The notes: a model not told the origin generated them from the sequence alone. A stretch of 16,755 bases of DNA from an uncultured Lachnospiraceae bacterium (GCA_947177885.1 CAMWWF010000018.1:1-16755); one strand, 5' to 3'; positions 7,399 through 15,167 are shown, numbered from the stretch's first letter. Translations and numbers: made by a program.

Positions 7399-9093
7399 AT
7401 GACAAAGGTAATAGGAGTAAGATTTCGCACAGCGGGCAAGATTTATTTCTTTGATCCCCTGCAGTTTGAGATAAAGAGAGGCGATCATGTGATCGTGGAG
7501 ACCGCCAGAGGCATCGAGTTTGGAACGGTGGTGTCCGGTGTTTCCGAAGTGGAGGACGAAAAGGTGGTACAGCCGCTGAAACCTGTGATCCGTATTGCCA
7601 ATCAGCGGGATATGGAACAGGAAGCGGGCAACAAGGAGAAGGAGAAGGAAGCCTACAAGATCTGTCTGGAGAAAATCCAAAAGCATGGTCTGGAGATGAA
7701 GCTCATTGATGCGGAGTACACTTTTGACAATAATAAGGTACTTTTTTATTTTACTGCAGACGGACGCATTGATTTCCGCGAGCTGGTAAAGGATCTGGCA
7801 AGCGTATTTAAGACAAGGATTGAACTGCGCCAGATCGGAGTCCGGGATGAGACGAAGATCGTAGGCGGCATCGGTATCTGCGGAAGACCTCTGTGTTGTC
7901 ACAGCTATTTATCGGACTTTGTCCCGGTGTCTATCAAAATGGCAAAGGAACAGAATCTTTCGTTGAATCCCACTAAGATCTCCGGTGTCTGCGGAAGGCT
8001 GATGTGCTGTCTGAAGAATGAGGAAGAGACATATGAAGAACTGAACCGCAGACTGCCGGGTATTGGCGATTATGTTACCACCGATGATGGATTGAAAGGA
8101 GAGGTACAGAGCGTCAATGTGCTCCGCCAGCTGGTCAAGGTAGTGGTGGACGTGGGAGATGAAAAGGAAATCCGTGAATATGAAGTGGACAGGCTTGCTT
8201 TTAAGCGGAGACACGGCAAAAAGGAAAACGTGGAGCTTTCCAAGGAGGAATTAAAGGAGCTGGAGCGTCTGGAGGAGGAAGAGGCGCAGGAAATCCAGGA
8301 AAGCGGGGATCGTCATGAGAACGGCCAGCGCCGGGGCAATCACCGTCAGGACAGACAGCAGGAGGATTCACGTCAGGAGGGCGGCCAGCGCCGCAACGGT
8401 CGCCGTCAGGACGGACAGCAGGAGAGCCGTTTCCAGGGAAATAACCAGCGCCGCGGCGGTCATCGCCAGGATGACTCCTGTCAGGAGAATGGCCGGCAGC
8501 GCAGCAACCCTGAAGGCCAATCGGAGGGGGCTTATCGGGAAAACAGCCAGCATCATGGTAATCATGAGAGCCAGCCGGAGAATTCTAATCGGGAGAACGG
8601 CCAGCACCGCGGTGATCATGAGGGCCAGTCGGAGGTGACTTATCCGGAGAGCAGCCGGTATCGCGGTAATCATGAGGGCCAGTCGGAGAATTCTTATCAG
8701 GAGAACGATCAGCATCGCGGTAACCGGGAAGGTCAGTCGGAAGGATTCCATCAGGACAATGGTCAGCACCGGGATGGCCGTGAGAACCAGCATCGGGACG
8801 GACAGAGCAGGCAGGATAACCGTCAGAGACAATATAACCGCCAGAGGCAGGATAACCGCAGACAGGATGGTCATCGTCAGGACGGGTATCAGCGCCGTGA
8901 TAACCGTGAGGGACAGCGTCTGGAAGGGCTGGCGAATCGTCAGCGTAAGTACAGCCGTCAGAGACAGCACAGTCACAGGCAGGACGGCCAGCGTCAGGAT
9001 GGGTATCAGCGTCGTGATTACAAGCCCAGATACCGTCATGATACCAGGCCCAGACAGGAAGGAAGGTCAAGGCAGGATGACAGTCAGTCTTAA
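7399..9093 (+). CDS. ricT: RicT (YaaT, PSP1 domain) with long repetitive tail
   Basis: In Bacillus RicT works with RicA and RicF as an Fe-S complex that modulates RNase Y cleavage and developmental switches. Residues 1-270 form a normal PSP1-domain protein; cysteines C161, C166, C167 (CGRPLCC) and C198, C203, C204 (CGRLMCC) are the expected cluster ligands. After a Glu/Lys-rich helix (about 276-300) comes a tail of roughly 265 residues made of Arg, Gln, Asn, Gly, Asp, His and Ser with almost no hydrophobics, including tandem 18-residue repeats. At 564 residues it is about twice the length of Bacillus RicT. The tail is open to its stop and keeps its composition across diverged repeats, so it is probably translated. 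ATG 7399 follows GAGGTGG (7388-7394). The 3' end overlaps the next gene by 17 nt. Disorder and RNA binding of the tail are inference. Confidence 0.93.
   Translation: MTKVIGVRFRTAGKIYFFDPLQFEIKRGDHVIVETARGIEFGTVVSGVSEVEDEKVVQPLKPVIRIANQRDMEQEAGNKEKEKEAYKICLEKIQKHGLEMKLIDAEYTFDNNKVLFYFTADGRIDFRELVKDLASVFKTRIELRQIGVRDETKIVGGIGICGRPLCCHSYLSDFVPVSIKMAKEQNLSLNPTKISGVCGRLMCCLKNEEETYEELNRRLPGIGDYVTTDDGLKGEVQSVNVLRQLVKVVVDVGDEKEIREYEVDRLAFKRRHGKKENVELSKEELKELERLEEEEAQEIQESGDRHENGQRRGNHRQDRQQEDSRQEGGQRRNGRRQDGQQESRFQGNNQRRGGHRQDDSCQENGRQRSNPEGQSEGAYRENSQHHGNHESQPENSNRENGQHRGDHEGQSEVTYPESSRYRGNHEGQSENSYQENDQHRGNREGQSEGFHQDNGQHRDGRENQHRDGQSRQDNRQRQYNRQRQDNRRQDGHRQDGYQRRDNREGQRLEGLANRQRKYSRQRQHSHRQDGQRQDGYQRRDYKPRYRHDTRPRQEGRSRQDDSQS
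8485..8787 (+). repeat. Tandem 54-bp coding repeats in ricT
   Basis: Five consecutive 54-bp units start at 8485, 8539, 8593, 8647 and 8701, with a partial sixth at 8755-8787. Each encodes 18 residues on the pattern ENgQhRGNhEGQSEnsyq; GGCCAGTCGGAG-type blocks recur at DNA level. The units are diverged from one another, so the array is not a recent slippage product. Confidence 0.88.
8860..9018 (+). repeat. Second duplication in the ricT tail
   Basis: The 14-residue stretch RQDGHRQDGYQRRD (8860-8901) recurs as RQDGQRQDGYQRRD (8977-9018), 117 bp apart, with several silent differences. It indicates that the tail grew by more than one duplication event. Confidence 0.75.
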
Positions 9094-9814
9094 GGAGAAC
9101 GAGAGAATCGATGATCTGCAGCGCAATGGATATCAAATTATCCAGAACCCGAAGAAATTCTGCTTTGGCATGGATGCGGTTCTCCTGACAGGTTTCGCTC
9201 ATGCGAAGGAGACGGATACGCTGCTGGATCTGGGAACAGGCACGGGAATCATTCCCCTGCTCATGGAGGGGAAGTATCACTGCCGTCATCTGATCGGTCT
9301 GGAGATTCAGACGGAGAGTGCGGATATGGCTTCACGCAGTGTGGCTTTAAACGATCTGTCGAAAAAAATAGAGATTGTAACCGGAGATATCAAAGAAGCA
9401 GGCAGTATGTTCCCGTCTGCTTCTTTTGACTGTATTACCTGCAACCCTCCCTATATGATCGGAGATCATGGGATCACCAATCCACAGGATTCCAAGGCCA
9501 TCGCGCGCCACGAAATTCTCTGCACACTGGAGGATGTTGTGAGGCAGACTGCCGGACTGCTGAAACCGGGTGGACATTTCTTTCTGGTACACCGGCCATT
9601 CCGTCTGGCGGAGATCATGACTTTACTGGTACAGTATAAACTGGAGCCCAAGCGGATGCAGTTGGTCTATCCCTATGTGGACAGGGAACCGAACATGGTG
9701 CTTCTGGAGGCGGTGCGCGGAGGAAAATCCCGTATGACTGTGGAAAAGCCGTTGATCGTGTTTGGAGCTCCCGGGGAGTATATGCCGGAGATTCGTGAGG
9801 TGTATGGGTACTGA
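9077..9814 (+). CDS. tRNA1(Val) (adenine(37)-N6)-methyltransferase (TrmN6/YabB family)
   Basis: SAM-dependent methyltransferase of the family that methylates N6 of A37 in tRNA1(Val); Bacillus YabB belongs to it. 245 residues from ATG 9077. Motifs: KKFCFGMDAVLLTGFA (26-41, the family's N-terminal substrate-site signature), SAM motif I LLDLGTGTGIIPL (49-61), acidic residue in GLEIQ (74-78), and catalytic NPPY (123-126). The frame stays open far upstream through the low-complexity ricT tail, but conserved sequence starts only at MTVSLKENERIDDLQ, and GGAAGG (9061-9066) lies 10 nt before this ATG. It overlaps the end of ricT by 17 nt, which implies coupled translation. Order ricT, this gene, rsmI matches Bacillus without yabA and yazA. 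Confidence 0.9.
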   Translation: MTVSLKENERIDDLQRNGYQIIQNPKKFCFGMDAVLLTGFAHAKETDTLLDLGTGTGIIPLLMEGKYHCRHLIGLEIQTESADMASRSVALNDLSKKIEIVTGDIKEAGSMFPSASFDCITCNPPYMIGDHGITNPQDSKAIARHEILCTLEDVVRQTAGLLKPGGHFFLVHRPFRLAEIMTLLVQYKLEPKRMQLVYPYVDREPNMVLLEAVRGGKSRMTVEKPLIVFGAPGEYMPEIREVYGY

Positions 9815-9951
9815 GAGAAGATTGTTGCTGTCAGAGCGGTGAAAAGTGAATACTTTTGCAGCAATTCGGCAGAAGGCCGGACTGTAAAATATTCTGTTGG
9901 GCCGATCAGTGAGCGTATTGTCTTTTGGCACTACAGGAGGAAAGGAATAAT

Positions 9952-10803
9952 ATGGCAGGTACATTATATTTGTGCGCGACACCCATAGGAAATCTGCGGG
10001 ATATGACGCCTCGGGTGGTGGATACACTGCGGGCGGTGGATGTGATAGCGGCGGAGGATACCAGAAACAGCATTAAGTTGCTGAACCACTTTGATATTCA
10101 CACGCCCATGACCAGCTATCATGAGTATAACAAGGTGGAGAAGGCAAGACAGCTTGTGGGGCAGCTTCTTTCGGGGCAGGATATTGCGCTGATCACCGAT
10201 GCGGGGACCCCTGCGATCTCCGATCCGGGCGAAGTATTGGTGCAGATGTGTCATGAGAGTAATGTACCTGTGACTTCTCTGCCGGGTCCTGCAGCGTGTA
10301 TCACTGCGCTGACTCTTTCGGGACTTTCCACAAGAAGATTCTGCTTTGAAGGATTTCTTCCGTCAGATAAAAGGGAGCGCAGGGAGGTGCTTGAGGAGTT
10401 GACGACAGAGAGCCGCACCATGATCCTCTATGAGGCACCCCACCATCTGGTGAAAACGCTGGAAGAGCTCTATGGAGTGCTGGGAGAGCGCAGAATCACC
10501 CTGTGCAGGGAACTGACGAAGAAGTTTGAGACTGTCATGCCTACAACATTGGAGAGGGCGGCAGAATACTATAAGAAGGAAGAGCCCAGAGGGGAATATG
10601 TTCTGGTGGTGGAGGGCAGGAGCCGGGAGGAGAAGCGCAGGGAAGAGATCGCCTCATGGGAGGCTATGACGATCGAAGAGCATATGGCTCATTACGAGCG
10701 GATGGGTATGGACGGTAAATCGGCGATGAAGCAGGTGGCAAAGGATCGGGGTGTGGGTAAACGCGATATTTATGCGCACCTGCATGGCACGATCCGGCAG
10801 TAA
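9952..10803 (+). CDS. rsmI: 16S rRNA (cytidine(1402)-2'-O)-methyltransferase
   Basis: Methylates the ribose 2'-OH of C1402 in the decoding centre of 16S rRNA. 283 residues, normal for RsmI. Motifs of the tetrapyrrole-methylase-like fold: LYLCATPIGNLRDMT (5-19), AAEDTRNS (33-40), LITDAGTPAISDPG (79-92), LPGPAA (near 110), EGFLP, ILYEAPHH and LCRELTKKFE. The ATG at 9952 is chosen over the upstream TTG at 9925 because AGGAGG (9935-9940) precedes it by 11 nt and the conserved GTLYLxATPIGNL starts directly after it. The 137-bp gap before it has no convincing promoter or terminator. It corresponds to Bacillus yabC, the end of the conserved cluster. Confidence 0.96.
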   Translation: MAGTLYLCATPIGNLRDMTPRVVDTLRAVDVIAAEDTRNSIKLLNHFDIHTPMTSYHEYNKVEKARQLVGQLLSGQDIALITDAGTPAISDPGEVLVQMCHESNVPVTSLPGPAACITALTLSGLSTRRFCFEGFLPSDKRERREVLEELTTESRTMILYEAPHHLVKTLEELYGVLGERRITLCRELTKKFETVMPTTLERAAEYYKKEEPRGEYVLVVEGRSREEKRREEIASWEAMTIEEHMAHYERMGMDGKSAMKQVAKDRGVGKRDIYAHLHGTIRQ

Positions 10804-10876
10804 ATCCGGAAATGGCTGTTTTGAGAGTTCAGGATCCGCCCCGGCATGAGACCGGAACTGACAGGAGGAGAGAGGA

Positions 10877-11056
10877 ATGGCTGCTGAGTGTTGTGACGCA
10901 TGTGTCAATTACGTTTACGATGAGGATTATGAGTGCTATTGCTGTCTGGTGAATCTGGACGAGGATGAGATGTATCGATTTCTGTCAGGTACACAGCGGG
11001 CGTGTCCCTATTTTCGGTTGGACGATGAATATGGAGTGGTGAGGCACCAGATATAG
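10877..11056 (+). CDS. Small Cys-rich protein, DUF6472-like
   Basis: 59-residue acidic protein with a strong ribosome binding site, AGGAGG at 10863-10868, 8 nt before the ATG. Sequence features: CCDAC (5-9), the motif YVYDEDYE (12-19), ECYCC (19-23), NLDEDEMYRF (26-35), ACPYF (42-46) and DDEYGVVRHQ (49-58). Cysteines C5, C6, C9, C20, C22, C23 and C43 suggest a bound metal, probably zinc. From memory the pattern YDEExxY...LDEDEM..F....CPYF..DEY..VR.Q is that of DUF6472, a short family of Clostridia with no known function; I could not confirm it by search. It follows rsmI by 73 nt on the same strand and may share its transcript. It is below usual gene-caller length limits and easily missed. Confidence 0.8.
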   Translation: MAAECCDACVNYVYDEDYECYCCLVNLDEDEMYRFLSGTQRACPYFRLDDEYGVVRHQI

Positions 11057-11082
11057 AAAATGAAATCCGCCCGGGATCTGTC

Positions 11083-11154
11083 CGACAGGAGACCGTTTGT
11101 ATGGAAGGTATAGCTGATGTTTATGCCTTTCCGGTTACGGCGGTTCACCTGTCG
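11083..11154. other. Nested inverted-repeat element between convergent genes
   Basis: CGACAGG (11083-11089) pairs exactly with CCTGTCG (11148-11154), ACCG (11092-11095) with CGGT (11141-11144), and inside these GGAAGG (11103-11108) with CCTTTCC (11126-11132) with one bulge. It lies in the 163-bp gap between the small Cys-rich gene and the convergent sulfatase gene. There are no U-tracts on either side, so a simple two-way terminator is unlikely; a dispersed palindromic element is an alternative. Confidence 0.4.
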
Positions 11155-11219
11155 AACGAGATAACGGTAAAAATATTCATCCCGCTGAATCGTATATTAC
11201 ATGAGACAAAGGCTTGTTC

Positions 11220-12572
11220 TCAAAGGTTTTCTTCCCCTTCGAATACCATGAGCTGACCGATCTTCTCCTTCGGAGCAGGGTGTATGACGGGCTCTTTCTC
11301 CCCGGCCTCTTTCATACACTTTTTCAGTTTTTCTGCCAGAGTAAGGCAGACTTTTTCGTGGGCTGCGGAGTGGATCAGGTTGTGGAGCTCATAGGGATCA
11401 TGTTCCAGATCGTAGAGGAAGGTCTCCGTGTACTCATCACTGGAGCTGTCTTTCACAGGATCACTGTCAGGTGCCTCTATGGAGTATTTCCATCTGTCCG
11501 TCCGGATGGCACGTCCCACCTGGCTCTCGCTGATCTGTATGAAAATATCTTTTCTGGAGGGGATGGTTTTCTCACGGCGGACATATGGCATAATGCTGCG
11601 CCCCTGCATGTCCTCCGGAACAGGAAGTCCGCAGGCATCCAGGATGGTGGGCGCAAGGTCGGTCAGGCTGACTTTCTCCCGTAGCTTTCCGCCTCCCGTG
11701 AAGGGGCCTCCATAAAATGACAGGGGAATGCGGATGGAACTTTCATGGCAGGACCGCTTGTACTCCGAATTCCTCGTTTTAAAGTGGCAGCCGTGGTCGG
11801 ATGTATACACTAATATGGTATTTTCCGTCATATTAAGACTCTTTAATGCATCTCTCAGCCTCCCCAGAGCTTCGTCCAGACGTCTGACCATCCCATAGTA
11901 TCCGCCCATGTGTTGCCAGGCTGTGCCGGGCAGTGCGCTTAGATCCGGAGGCATATAAGCGGGCGGAATATTCTGGTAGACATCCGGAGCGGGAAAATCA
12001 TCGAAGCAATTCTGGAAATGCGGTTCCAGAAAGGAAAGGAACAGAAAGAACGGCTTTCCGGAATCCTTTTTTCCGCCTATGAAGCGTATGGCGGCATCCG
12101 TAAGAGCATCTACCCTGTAACCGGGGAGTTTGACCGGAGTGTTGTCATTGTCGTAAACAGTGGTATCATATGCGGTGGAGGTGTGCTCGAGGGAATTGGC
12201 TCCCAGCCACCATTTGTATCCGCCGCGCTGTTCTCCGGGCACAGCGGTTCTGCCTTCCGCCAAGTGCCATTTTCCGATATAACCTGTGTCATAATCCGCA
12301 TCGTTAAAGTAATCCGCCATAGTGCGGTGCTCTTTGGGCAGCACAATGGAATTCTTGTAATTTCCGGTGGTGGTGGCGTATTTTCCGGTTTGCAGCGCCG
12401 CCCTGGCGGGACCACAGACAGGCTGCGGAGTAAAGGCATACTGGGCGTAGGTTCCGTCGGAAGCCATGGTGTCGAAATGAGGTGTCAGGCCGCAGGGATT
12501 GCCGGCTGCCCCGGTTGTGTCATAGCGCTGTTGGTCGGTGAAGAAAAAGATAACATTTGGCTTTTGTTTCAT
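11220..12572 (-). CDS. Cys-type sulfatase, cytoplasmic
   Basis: Type I sulfatase (alkaline-phosphatase fold) hydrolysing sulfate esters, 450 residues. D13 in FFFTDQQRYD starts the metal site; the formylglycine signature CxPxR is CGPAR with C53, so the enzyme needs oxidation of that Cys by a maturase, in an anaerobe most likely a radical-SAM anSME, which is not in this window. Second signature GYIGKWHL (97-104) with K101 and H103; H185 (EPHF); metal pair D259-H260 in YTSDHG; K272 and H276 near the active site. No signal peptide or lipobox precedes the fold, so it should work in the cytoplasm on imported sugars. AGGAGG (12580-12585, minus strand) gives a firm start. It lies downstream of the AraC-type gene on the same strand, 151 bp apart. 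The sulfated substrate is unknown; phosphonate-ester hydrolysis is a less likely alternative. Confidence 0.92.
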   Translation of the reverse strand: MKQKPNVIFFFTDQQRYDTTGAAGNPCGLTPHFDTMASDGTYAQYAFTPQPVCGPARAALQTGKYATTTGNYKNSIVLPKEHRTMADYFNDADYDTGYIGKWHLAEGRTAVPGEQRGGYKWWLGANSLEHTSTAYDTTVYDNDNTPVKLPGYRVDALTDAAIRFIGGKKDSGKPFFLFLSFLEPHFQNCFDDFPAPDVYQNIPPAYMPPDLSALPGTAWQHMGGYYGMVRRLDEALGRLRDALKSLNMTENTILVYTSDHGCHFKTRNSEYKRSCHESSIRIPLSFYGGPFTGGGKLREKVSLTDLAPTILDACGLPVPEDMQGRSIMPYVRREKTIPSRKDIFIQISESQVGRAIRTDRWKYSIEAPDSDPVKDSSSDEYTETFLYDLEHDPYELHNLIHSAAHEKVCLTLAEKLKKCMKEAGEKEPVIHPAPKEKIGQLMVFEGEENL

Positions 12573-12640
12573 AAACTGTCCTCCTTAGTGTAGTATCTGA
12601 TTTTCTTAGAGCGTGTCTGAATATGTATTTCCCAGGCATA

Positions 12641-12674
12641 TTATTTTGAAAAGCAAGACACATTTATTTTGAAA
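12641..12674 (-). promoter_or_regulatory. Direct repeats upstream of the sulfatase gene
   Basis: TTATTTTGAAA occurs at 12641-12651 and again at 12664-12674, 23 bp apart, in the 151-bp gap between regulator and sulfatase. Read on the minus strand this is TTTCAAAATAA twice. The spacing of about two helical turns is compatible with a dimeric AraC-type protein, but the sequence differs from the GGACAA sites near 15200. A -10-like TAATAT (minus strand, 12643-12638) overlaps the nearer copy. Confidence 0.35.
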
Positions 12675-12723
12675 GTCTGCCATATGCAGGAAATGCTGTA
12701 TATAAAACCACTGCCGGTTCGGT

Positions 12724-15033
12724 TTATACCGTCGGCTTATTTAACTGTGCCCTGCGGCGGTAATCTGATGCCGTGATTCCTGTCATATTCTGGAAATTAC
12801 GTCGGAATGAGCGGGAATTTGAGAAGCCTGCCATGACAGCAATCTCGTCCACATTTATGTTTGAGGATGCAAGCAGCTCCTTGGCATGTTTGATCCGTAC
12901 CTGATTGATATAGGTTAGCAGGCCTTCTCCCGTATGGTTTTTGAATATTTTAGACATATAGTTGGGGGAAAGGGCCATGGCATCAGCTACGGCTGTTACA
13001 TTCAGACTGGTGTCGGCGTGAAAGTTGTCTATATAATTTTTAATTTTCCTGACAAGGAGCGATTCTCTGTCAGCCGCATCCGGTGTCTGCGCATCTCCGG
13101 TATTGCACAGACAGGACAATACCTGGTTCATCTGGTCCTCACATTGCGCCACATTCTCCGGATAAAAGGAATCGGCGAGACAGGCGTCAATGGCATCTCT
13201 GGTGGTCTGGTCGATGTAATCTTCAGCATCCATGAGAATGGATGAGATCATGGAATATATATTGTAGCACACAATGATATCTGTGGCATGGGTGGTCTTC
13301 AGATGCTCTGTATAGTCCCTGACAGCCTCGCTTGCCTTTGCGAAGTCCCGTCGAAATATGGCCTGATGTATTGCGACGGCATATCTGCTTCGATCCCGCC
13401 GCTCCATGGGAAGATCCCGGGAATGGCGGGAGGCGGTATATACGCCGGGAATGCTTTCCGCACAGTGTTCTTCTATGGAAGACACCACGTTCGCATAATA
13501 GTCAGGAGTATTTTCAAAATCATTATAAACAGGGCTTAGAATGGTATATAGCTGCAAGTGGAAGTGGCGCTCGAAAAAGTCATTCAGATGATGCATATAT
13601 TCTTCTCCTGAATGATCCCATTCCTCCCGCTGTTTCTCTTTTATCATAAAAAAGAATACATGGAAGAACTCGTCAAGTATATGCTCAAAGGGGAATCGCC
13701 CCGCCAGCATTTCCCTTACAACATTATCCAGACAGAAATGCAGAAGTTCCCGGTTCTTTAATGTGTCATCCGATGAAAAGCTTTCGCTTCCGACATAGAT
13801 GGAAACGATACAGAAATACTTCCCGGAAAAGTCAAGGGACATGGCGCTTATGAGATCCTGTTCCCTTGTATGCAGCCGGATGCCTTTCAATTTGGCGTAA
13901 AAATACATTTTCTGGATGTTTTGTGACATGTCGTCCAGGCGGCTTTGCATGGAGCGGTTCAGCCGGTGCATTTCTTCCTGGTATGCTTCAAGCTGCATGA
14001 ATTCATTGTTTTTTGCCTCCTTGATGGTGTCTGGTATTGACTCTACAAGCCGTTTTACGGGTCTGTAATTACGGTATTGAGTAAAAATAACCACCAGGAT
14101 TCCCATTGCCAATGCGGCAAATGTGCTGATAAGCGTTATTTTGAGCATATCGGCGGAATCTTTTAAATACAAGGAGGAAGGTGTACAGAGTACATAGTAC
14201 CAGTCTGTGACATCCGATGCCATACTGCTGGTGAAATAATTCCGGCCGGAGAGTTTTAATGTCGTGTGTCCGTCCAGGGCAGCCGGAGGGATGGACATGA
14301 CTCCCTCCAAAGGATCGCCGAAACAATAGAGCACGTTTCCGTCGCTGTCGCATATGAAAAAAGTATGCTGCGCCAGATCTTCCATGGAAGTGTTAATAAA
14401 ACGACTGCTTGTGGTAACTAATATATTATAGTTCAATTCCTGCCGGCTGACAAATGGATTGGTACAGGCAAAGACAAAGGAAGGAGAACCGGCCAGATTG
14501 TAGTTGCAGTAATCACTCATAAAAAAGCGGGACTTGGTATAGTCATCTCTTATGACGGACATCCAATCTTCATAGGAAGGCATTCCGCCGCGGTAGGTGT
14601 AGTGCATGGATGTATATATGGAAAGGGAGGAATTGGACACGTCTCCTGTAACGATGTAGTCCCGGGAGGGATAGTACAGCATGATCCCCATATCGTTATG
14701 TATGTAACGGTAGTTGTTCAGGACATCGTAGCAGACCTGCGCCCGTTGAAAAAATTCGTGGTCATCGGCGCTTTCAGGCAACTTTAAAAAGTTGTTGTCC
14801 AGTATGAGCAGATAGCTTAAGTTGTTTATGCTGCGCAGCTTGTCATCGATATCGTCCTGAAGGGAAGACACGATCACACCGTGGCTGTCCCGGACATGTT
14901 CGTCGATGATTCTGCGACTTATCAGAAAATTGATGATTATGCTTACAACAGGGATCAGCAGGATAATGATACAGGTCATGATCCAATGGATAAGAACTGT
15001 CCCAGCAGGCATATTCCTTTCTTCTTTTTTCAT
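12724..15033 (-). CDS. Membrane-anchored AraC-family transcriptional regulator
   Basis: One-component membrane regulator of 769 residues. TM1 is about residues 12-38, followed by an extracellular sensor region (about 40-295, Cache-like by position only), then TM2 about 297-319 (ITLISTFAALAMGILVVIF), a charged cytoplasmic linker and middle domain, and a C-terminal AraC HTH pair (about 665-763) with LSPNYMSKIFKNHTGEG in the first half and AVMAGFSNSRSFRRNFQNMTG in the second. This architecture is typical of Paenibacillus and Lachnospiraceae regulators next to sugar-binding lipoproteins; they sense sugars or loaded binding proteins outside and activate import genes. GGAGG (15040-15044, minus strand) precedes the ATG by 6 nt. 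It is divergent from the solute-binding protein gene and upstream of the sulfatase, probably controlling both and itself. The ligand is unknown. Confidence 0.92.
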   Translation of the reverse strand: MKKEERNMPAGTVLIHWIMTCIIILLIPVVSIIINFLISRRIIDEHVRDSHGVIVSSLQDDIDDKLRSINNLSYLLILDNNFLKLPESADDHEFFQRAQVCYDVLNNYRYIHNDMGIMLYYPSRDYIVTGDVSNSSLSIYTSMHYTYRGGMPSYEDWMSVIRDDYTKSRFFMSDYCNYNLAGSPSFVFACTNPFVSRQELNYNILVTTSSRFINTSMEDLAQHTFFICDSDGNVLYCFGDPLEGVMSIPPAALDGHTTLKLSGRNYFTSSMASDVTDWYYVLCTPSSLYLKDSADMLKITLISTFAALAMGILVVIFTQYRNYRPVKRLVESIPDTIKEAKNNEFMQLEAYQEEMHRLNRSMQSRLDDMSQNIQKMYFYAKLKGIRLHTREQDLISAMSLDFSGKYFCIVSIYVGSESFSSDDTLKNRELLHFCLDNVVREMLAGRFPFEHILDEFFHVFFFMIKEKQREEWDHSGEEYMHHLNDFFERHFHLQLYTILSPVYNDFENTPDYYANVVSSIEEHCAESIPGVYTASRHSRDLPMERRDRSRYAVAIHQAIFRRDFAKASEAVRDYTEHLKTTHATDIIVCYNIYSMISSILMDAEDYIDQTTRDAIDACLADSFYPENVAQCEDQMNQVLSCLCNTGDAQTPDAADRESLLVRKIKNYIDNFHADTSLNVTAVADAMALSPNYMSKIFKNHTGEGLLTYINQVRIKHAKELLASSNINVDEIAVMAGFSNSRSFRRNFQNMTGITASDYRRRAQLNKPTV

Positions 15034-15048
15034 ATTGATCCTCCATAA

Positions 15049-15156
15049 CGCAAAGTACAGAGGGTGTGCACACCGTTCTTTGCGCAGGCAGCCGAGCCGG
15101 GTAGAAGATTTGGCTCGCCCCGTGTTGAAAACGCAAGCCGGTCCAGCTTGCGTTTT
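15049..15156 (-). promoter_or_regulatory. Structured 5' leader of the AraC-type gene: three hairpins
   Basis: Three hairpins in the minus-strand leader. First, an 11-bp perfect stem AAAACGCAAGC/GCTTGCGTTTT (15128-15138 with 15146-15156, 7-nt loop) at the very start of the predicted RNA. Second, CGAGCC/GGCTCG (15093-15098 with 15112-15117). Third, CGCAAAG/CTTTGCG (15049-15055 with 15078-15084) enclosing the perfect palindrome GGTGTGCACACC (15063-15074) and ending 4 nt before the Shine-Dalgarno. The CGCAA arm of the first can also pair with TTGCG of the third. An attenuator, RNA stabiliser or operator role is inference. Confidence 0.5.
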
Positions 15157-15167
15157 GTCTGTTAATC

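Noticed and set aside
8485..8787. CRISPR-like array
   Set aside because: The repeats are contiguous, in frame and coding, with no unique spacers.
8672..9076. N-terminal extension of the tRNA methyltransferase back to 8672
   Set aside because: The extension is an out-of-frame reading of ricT repeats. Family homology starts at about 9077, where an ATG and a ribosome binding site occur.
8315..9289. Long open frames on both strands over the ricT tail (for example 8368-9039 and 8585-9289 minus, 8315-8638 plus)
   Set aside because: They are by-products of the repetitive, stop-poor sequence; their products are low-complexity, and the ricT frame alone continues from a recognised domain.
11214..12593. 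Plus-strand open frames opposite the sulfatase (11214-11684, 12018-12593)
   Set aside because: They are antisense shadows of a gene with clear catalytic motifs and no independent start signals.
12690..12726. Terminator after the AraC-type gene
   Set aside because: AACC/GGTT pairings just after the stop with a following TTTTAT are only 4-5 bp; too weak to call, so read-through into the sulfatase gene remains possible.
15128..15156. The 11-bp perfect stem read as a plain bidirectional terminator
   Set aside because: It lies between divergent genes, just after the predicted start of the regulator transcript, where no upstream gene needs ending; a leader role fits better. Termination of early transcripts is not excluded.
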